Part shown: in pieces, positions 58,621 to 64,000 of the stretch
Numbering within the stretch: position 1 is the first letter of the stretch
How the letters are laid out: each line of letters opens with the position of its first letter
Assembly: GCA_014898415.1 (NCBI GenBank)
Contig: RCTD01000001.1
Coordinates: forward strand, 4,216,001-4,280,000
Length of the DNA stretch: 64,000 nucleotides
DNA from: Stromatinia cepivora
Lineage: Eukaryota > Ascomycota > Leotiomycetes > Helotiales > Sclerotiniaceae
Direction: 5' to 3'
The notes under the pieces: generated by a model
The model's database searches: none
What the model was told of the DNA's origin: nothing
Seen by the model: the letters and a program-made list of their open reading frames with translations, nothing else
Translations under genes and position numbers: made by a program

Positions 58621-61600
58621 ATTTGTGATTGTGAATGTAAAATCGGAGAAACTATAGGAAGATGGTGCGTTAGTATAGATTTTTGAAAGAGAGGTGATGC
58701 TATACAAGCTTGTTGATCTTGTATATAATGTTCGTAGAATACAGCCAGATTCGAGAAGAGATCGAAACTCTTTTTTCCTCGAGGCTGAGCTCCCAGAACA
58801 GTTTCTGATACTGGATCGAAAGGTGCTTGAAACACAAAATGATATTGTTGATTATAACTTACATTTGAAGGTATTCGTTAAGTCGTTAAGATTATCGTGA
58901 AGTATCTCAGTCTAATAGACAAAAGTAGAAAGAAAGGGTATCTTGGAATGGTTTGAAGAAGAAAAGAGAATTGGATTTTGGTTGGAGGTCAATGGGATTT
59001 TATGGAAGGCTCGCTATAGAAAATGGTAGAATTGTAAGGAACTTCTTCGTCGCTTAACCTTTTTTAGACCACCTAGCAACGCGCCACTTCTAAATAAACC
59101 AATCAAAGAAAGGAAAACAACACAAGGCAATACCAACGATGTTGTATATGGAACTTTTTAGAATTATGATGAAGGTGTTAGGTACTTGGGTAAATTATTA
59201 TAAGTACATTTTCTTTTACATTTCGAATTGGTAGAGTTATCTTTTAATTAAATTACTAATCACGTTTTCTCATTTTCTTCACTTTTTTGGTTTCCCCTCC
59301 ATATTTTGTTTATCGCAGTGGCTCATCTTATCAGCGGGGGAATACTTCGATCCAGTGCTTGTACCTGGGGCTAATTATCACGTGCCCTCGGAAGCTTCTA
59401 GTAAGTTGTAGAGTGTACTTGAGCTTTTCTTTCTTTTTGGTTTTTGTTTACTCGTTTCTTTCGATTTCATTATTCCATTGATTTCTCGATTCGAGATGGT
59501 TCTCTCCAGCCTTACAATGGTCAGTGCCGGTGGTGGCAGATTTTCACTTTATTTTCTTAGGCATTTAAGCCATACTTTGTACACAGTAGGTTTGACTATC
59601 ATTGAAGAAAGTCCAGCCTTATCAAAAAGTAAGGTAAGGCTTGGCGGGATTGATATTAGGAGACGGATAGCAATTGGCGGGACTGATATTAGGAGACGGA
59701 TAGCAAATGGCTCTATGGCTCTATGGCTCTAGATCATATCACATTTCATGAAGCGCAAGGTTATTAATTTTCATGGTTGGGGGATTTACAAGCCATGAAG
59801 AGCCATGAAAAATGACAATAGATGAGGCAATCGTTAATTGATATTCTCTTCTAGATACAACATCTACTACCTAGTAGGTACATATATGCTGTGTGTGTCC
59901 TAAATTTATTCAGACCCAATCTTCCCAGAGCTTTAGGAGAATTATTATAATCTTCTCCAACAAAAAATATCACGATCCAGCTCTTTGGCAGTTTGATTTC
60001 CGTGTAGGATACGATACGACACAATTGCTAATTTCTATTGAAATACTTAATTACCATTGAGTCTAAATGTCAACAAGAATTGATTACATCAATTCAATTG
60101 CCCAGATTAGCTCATCAGCTCGGTAATTGAGATCTCTACGGAGTACATTCTCCCTAGATTGCCATATGACAGTGAATAAAACACACTTGACTGTATTGTA
60201 GATGATCTGATGATACACACGGCATGGCAAGAAAAATAGAATAGAATGCCTTGCCAGAGAATGTTTCATTCCAAAAAAGCGGAGAGCCCAACTAGCCGCT
60301 GGTTGGCGAACCAAAATACTCACCTATCGATATTTATATTTTATGGCATTTCAGAATGGTCTAATCCAAAACGAATTGTCATAGGAGAATTGCATACGCT
60401 TTGGCCAACTGGCAAACTACCTACGAATAGAAAAGACTGTGGGTGATGGACCGAAGGTATGATAGCAGGAACAAGCCGGCTCCAGAAATCGTACAATCAA
60501 GCAATCAGAGAAAAGGTGTTAAGGTCTAATCAAGGAAAGGAATTAATTCTGGGGTCAATCACTAGCAGCGAACTTATGCGGTGCTCCTCGACATCCATTT
60601 CAACCTCGGGAGAACCAAGAACCAATCAGTCACGTGGTCTCAATCAAAATCCCCTGAGTGACTTTTCTTCTCTGGCTATGAGCAGCGCAGCCGACACAGG
60701 AGTTTCAGCGATGCCTATATCTGGTAGATATGTAGGTCATCTATAACGAACAAAGCAGAATCACCCACCCGGTTCATCCAAACAACGATCCTGCTGCAGT
60801 CCATGTTTCACAAACGCGCCCTTTTGAAGCCCCATGAAACATCCAACAATTATTAGCCAGAAACACTGTGAGCAGGATTTTGAGTTGAAACAAACCAAGA
60901 GACATTTATTGATTGTGCGCATATATTGGGCTGCAAACTAATATCTAACAGCTGGAGCGATGGGCTTTGGTAAGCTGTAGGCGGCCTGACGGGGAAGAAA
61001 ACAAATGCACGAATTACTCAACAAGAGTGTAGAGGCACAAACACTGCACGGTACTTTATCAAAACTGCCGTTGATGTAATGAGATTATGTTAGATGTCCA
61101 TTGTACGTTGTGCTTGTACGACTACGGAAGGTAGAAAGGGACTTAACTAGGAGTATTAATTTTTTATATTAAAAAGAAGGGGAAGGATCGACGACGCGTT
61201 TATACGATGACATCCGTCCATTATTTTCTCCCCATATTTTTTTTTCAGATGTTCCCGCGCGTGAAGACTTTTGATCCAATATCGGAGGTCAAAAATATCC
61301 ACGGGATAGCTTAGACACTTATCAGCCGCCACAACAAATCTCCGAAGCACCAATCAAGTCCCAACAACAACCTATCGTACAGGAACCTCAAGTTTCAACT
61401 TCTTCTCTACTTCCACTCAATCTTTGACCCTCCACACTCTGAGCACTGCCGCGGGATGTGATTGACAAGGGAATATCCAAGCATCCCAACCCATACAAAG
61501 CCTACTACCGACTCATCGAAGAAGCACTAATGTGCCCCTGTAGCACTGACAAACAAACTGGGTAGAACAAGCAGAATACAGCATCAACATCGAATCAATT

Positions 61601-62514
61601 CACCACAAAGTAAAGGACCTCGGGTGTTCCTTTCCAATCGAAGCGATAGTATATACATTTTGAGGCACTCGCCACTTAATTACCACATTAAGCACACGGG
61701 AGACTGATATCCCTAATTGGATTTGAGAGCTTCCCTTCAAATCATGAGCCATCTAGTTAGGACTCCGCTTGGACAATATGGAGAAAATACCAAGGAGGCC
61801 TCTCTTTGTGCCCATGATGATTTGTTTGAGATATGGGATGATGGACCAGGTGAAATGAAGAATTTTGACCCGGTAGATATAAAGATCAAGGACCGCCACT
61901 ATGGAAATTATCATCATTATCAATTTACAGCTTTTGGCTGGCCATACATTCTTTTCTTCAGACCTTTTTCTTTTTATCGACGACGTAATTCGAAAGTTGT
62001 GAGTACTTCCTCGGCATAGATTGATAATTTCCATTCTCATCTTGTTTGATGGTTTGCCAAACTGTCGGGTGGTTTGTTCATCTGGTTGTTTGATTGTGTT
62101 TGCGTCACGAAATTTGGTCGTATGACTTGAATAGCTTCAGAAATCCGATTCACCCCCTCATGGCAAATTACAATCACCCCGCTTAATCCTATTGTTCCTT
62201 TCTAGGCGAAGGTCACAATAACATATACAATTAGCCACCCAATCCTACTTCCATCAAGATGTTCTCCTTCAAATTTCATCCTTTGCCTGCAATTTTCTTC
62301 TTAAATTTAATCTTACGAGTTGGTGCTGGTATCAAGTTGAACCATCGTTCCTTCCTACAAAAGTAACGAGAAGCAAACGAGGAACAAGAATCTTTTACTT
62401 TCTCACAACAACCGCATAACAACCAAAATACAAATACTGATTGAACTTTCCCTCTGGCAGGATCCACATTCTTTTACAAATAAAACATCTTACAGCAGCT
62501 GGTACTACTTTACG
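58621..62514. other. Gene-free interval between HSP90 and the GH55 gene
   Basis: About 3.9 kb with no recognisable gene on either strand. The HSP90 promoter and leader occupy the left end, and the GH55 promoter the last few hundred bases. ORFs at 59287-59732, 60084-60746 and 61717-62040 lack family resemblance. A 33-bp tandem duplication lies at 59641-59706. Confidence 0.5.
59641..59706. repeat. 33-bp tandem duplication
   Basis: Two adjacent 33-bp copies (59641-59673 and 59674-59706), beginning TTGGCGGGATTG and TTGGCGGGACTG and differing at one base. Confidence 0.95.
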
Positions 62515-64000
62515 ATGGCTACCTTCTCAATTATTTCTATTTTATTGGCTCTACGATTCTTTTTCATCGTGTCTGGTGCACCTGCTCCCTTCCCATCCGA
62601 TGCAGCAACTTCAGCAACATCAGCTTCCACTAATTATTGGATCGCCACAGTAAGTTCAATCATCCCTTTTCTCTTTTCTCTCATCACAAGGAAGTCATCT
62701 CTAACTTCATCAGATTCAACGACAAGGTGCCCCCGCCTATGGTGATGCTTCATATCAAGTCTTCCGAAATGTTAAGGACTTTGGTGCTATTGGTGATGGT
62801 AATTTAATCCTTCTCCATACAAATAATATTAAACTCACACTCACAAATCAAGGTGTAACTGATGATACCGCTGCCATCAATGCTGCAATCTCTGCAGGTA
62901 ATCGTTGTGGTAAAGGCTGCGATTCGACCACTCTTACTCCTGCCCTTGTTTACTTTCCGTAAGTTTATATCCTTTAGGTTCTCAAAGTACCTACTTCGTC
63001 TGCACATTTTATTCCTTTCGATGATTGGTTCCACAGTATATCACTAACTTACTCATAGACCTGGAACATATGCCATCTCAACTCCCATCAGACAACAGTA
63101 TTTCACTCAACTCGTTGGTGATGCTATTACTCTCCCAACAATTAAAGGTCTTGCCAACTTTGCTGGCATGGCTTTGCTCGATGCAAACCCATATGATCCT
63201 GAATACAATTGGTTCACCAATCAGTAAGTTCTAATCATGCAATGATCTTGTCAACGTGGATACTAATGACCTTTTAGGAACAACTTCTACCGTCAAATTA
63301 GGAACTTTGTCATCGATATGACTGCCATGCCTTTCTCAACTGGTAGTGGTATTCATTGGCAAGTTGCTCAAGCTACATCATTGCAAAACCTTGTTTTCAA
63401 CATGAGGACTGATGGTGGAACCGAAAACAAACAACAGGGAATCTTTATGGACAATGGCAGTGGTGGTTTCATGGCCGACTTGACGTTCAATGGTGGCAAA
63501 TATGGTGCTTTCTTGGGCAGCCAACAGTTCACTTCCCGAAATTTGACCTTCAACAACTGTCAAACGGCTATCTATTTGAATTGGGCCTGGCTCTGGACAT
63601 TCCAGAACATTAAGATCAACAACTGTGGTATTGGTCTCGATATGTCGGCAGGCGGTGCAGCAATGCGCTCAGCTGGATCAGCCACAATTATGGACAGCAC
63701 CATCACAAATACCCCAATCGGCATCTCTACTGTTTACGATATCAAAGAAGCTGGAACCAATGGCACTCTTGTTATTGATAATGTCGACTTCTCCTCAAAT
63801 GTTCCAGTTGCCGTCTATGATGCCACTGCCAAATCCACCATCCTTGCAGGAAACACCAAGATCGCATCCTGGGCACAAGGAAAGATATATACTGGTGTTA
63901 ATGCTGGCCAAGCTACGCAAGGTACTCAAGATGTCGTTACCAAGCCCGCAACTCTCTTGGATTCTACTGGCAAATTATTTGGACGCACCAAGCCACAATA
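62515..64000 (+). CDS. Secreted glucan 1,3-beta-glucosidase, GH55 family (5' part)
   Basis: Five exons are visible: 62515-62649, 62714-62798, 62853-62958, 63059-63223 and 63278 to the window end, giving 404 residues so far. MATFSIISILLALRFFFIVS is a signal peptide followed by GAPAPFP. After NYWIATIQRQGAPAYG comes the GH55/pectate-lyase-like beta-helix start FRNVKDFGAIGDGVTDDTAA, then ALVYFPPGTYAIS, NNFYRQIRNFVIDMT, GIHWQVAQATSLQNLVF and WTFQNIKINNCGIGLDMSAG. The family has two tandem beta-helix halves and about 750-950 residues, so roughly half is present. These enzymes release glucose from beta-1,3-glucan, in the fungus's own wall or in callose. The introns are short and the phases agree at every join. 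Confidence 0.93.

Noticed and set aside
59035..59050. GAACTTCTTC motif upstream of HSP90 as a heat shock element
   Set aside because: The GAA and TTC units are not spaced by two bases as nGAAnnTTCn requires, so it cannot be claimed as a site.
60459..60746. 95-codon ORF in the gap before the GH55 gene
   Set aside because: No family motif, ordinary composition and no splice support.

Overview
The window is nuclear DNA of a filamentous ascomycete. The evidence is short (50-80 nt) GT-AG introns with CTAAT/CTAAC-type branch sites, fungal gene families, and a block of retrotransposons degraded in the way repeat-induced point mutation (RIP) degrades them. Protein style and repeat content fit a leotiomycete, probably of the Sclerotiniaceae (Botrytis/Sclerotinia group). 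The species is an inference.

Layout. (1) 1-8.1 kb: the 5' end of a metallophosphoesterase gene, a TeaR/Mod5-like cell-end marker protein with a CaaX prenylation box, a 3.8-kb gene-poor stretch with microsatellites, and a small protein with a C-terminal J-domain-like HPD motif. (2) 9.0-11.2 kb: a decayed pogo/Fot1-type DNA transposon with 44-bp terminal inverted repeats and a TA target duplication. (3) 11.2-16 kb: a graveyard of broken genes. It holds a fungal orphan-family gene with a frameshift and a nonsense codon, an internally deleted CorA-like Mg2+ transporter relic, and an in-frame chimera of a truncated APH-type kinase with a truncated amidase. (4) About 16.5-39.1 kb: a very AT-rich retrotransposon block that can be resolved completely. 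An outer Ty3/gypsy element (17044-38978) carries five later insertions: a solo LTR, a full Copia element, a full Gypsy element, a 447-bp mini-LTR element and a gag-only LTR element. All six have perfect 5-bp target-site duplications. (5) 40.2-41.4 kb: a diverged tandem array with a period near 128 bp.

(6) 41.7-58.7 kb: a housekeeping block. It contains a small four-exon orphan gene, a flavin-reductase-like protein divergent from mitochondrial ribosomal protein bL31m, the retromer sorting nexin Vps5, Mediator subunit Med11 divergent from TFIID subunit TAF5, a secreted Gly/Ser-rich wall-type protein, and cytosolic Hsp90 ending in MEEVD. (7) 58.7-62.5 kb: no gene recognised. (8) 62.5-64 kb: the 5' half of a secreted GH55 glucan 1,3-beta-glucosidase, cut by the window end.

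Med11 and TAF5, both parts of the Pol II initiation machinery, share a 557-bp promoter region. The secreted glycine-rich protein and the GH55 enzyme both act at the cell wall. The TE block separates a decaying accessory interval from an intact core block, a two-speed arrangement common in plant-associated fungi. All exon boundaries were read by eye from splice signals and reading frame.
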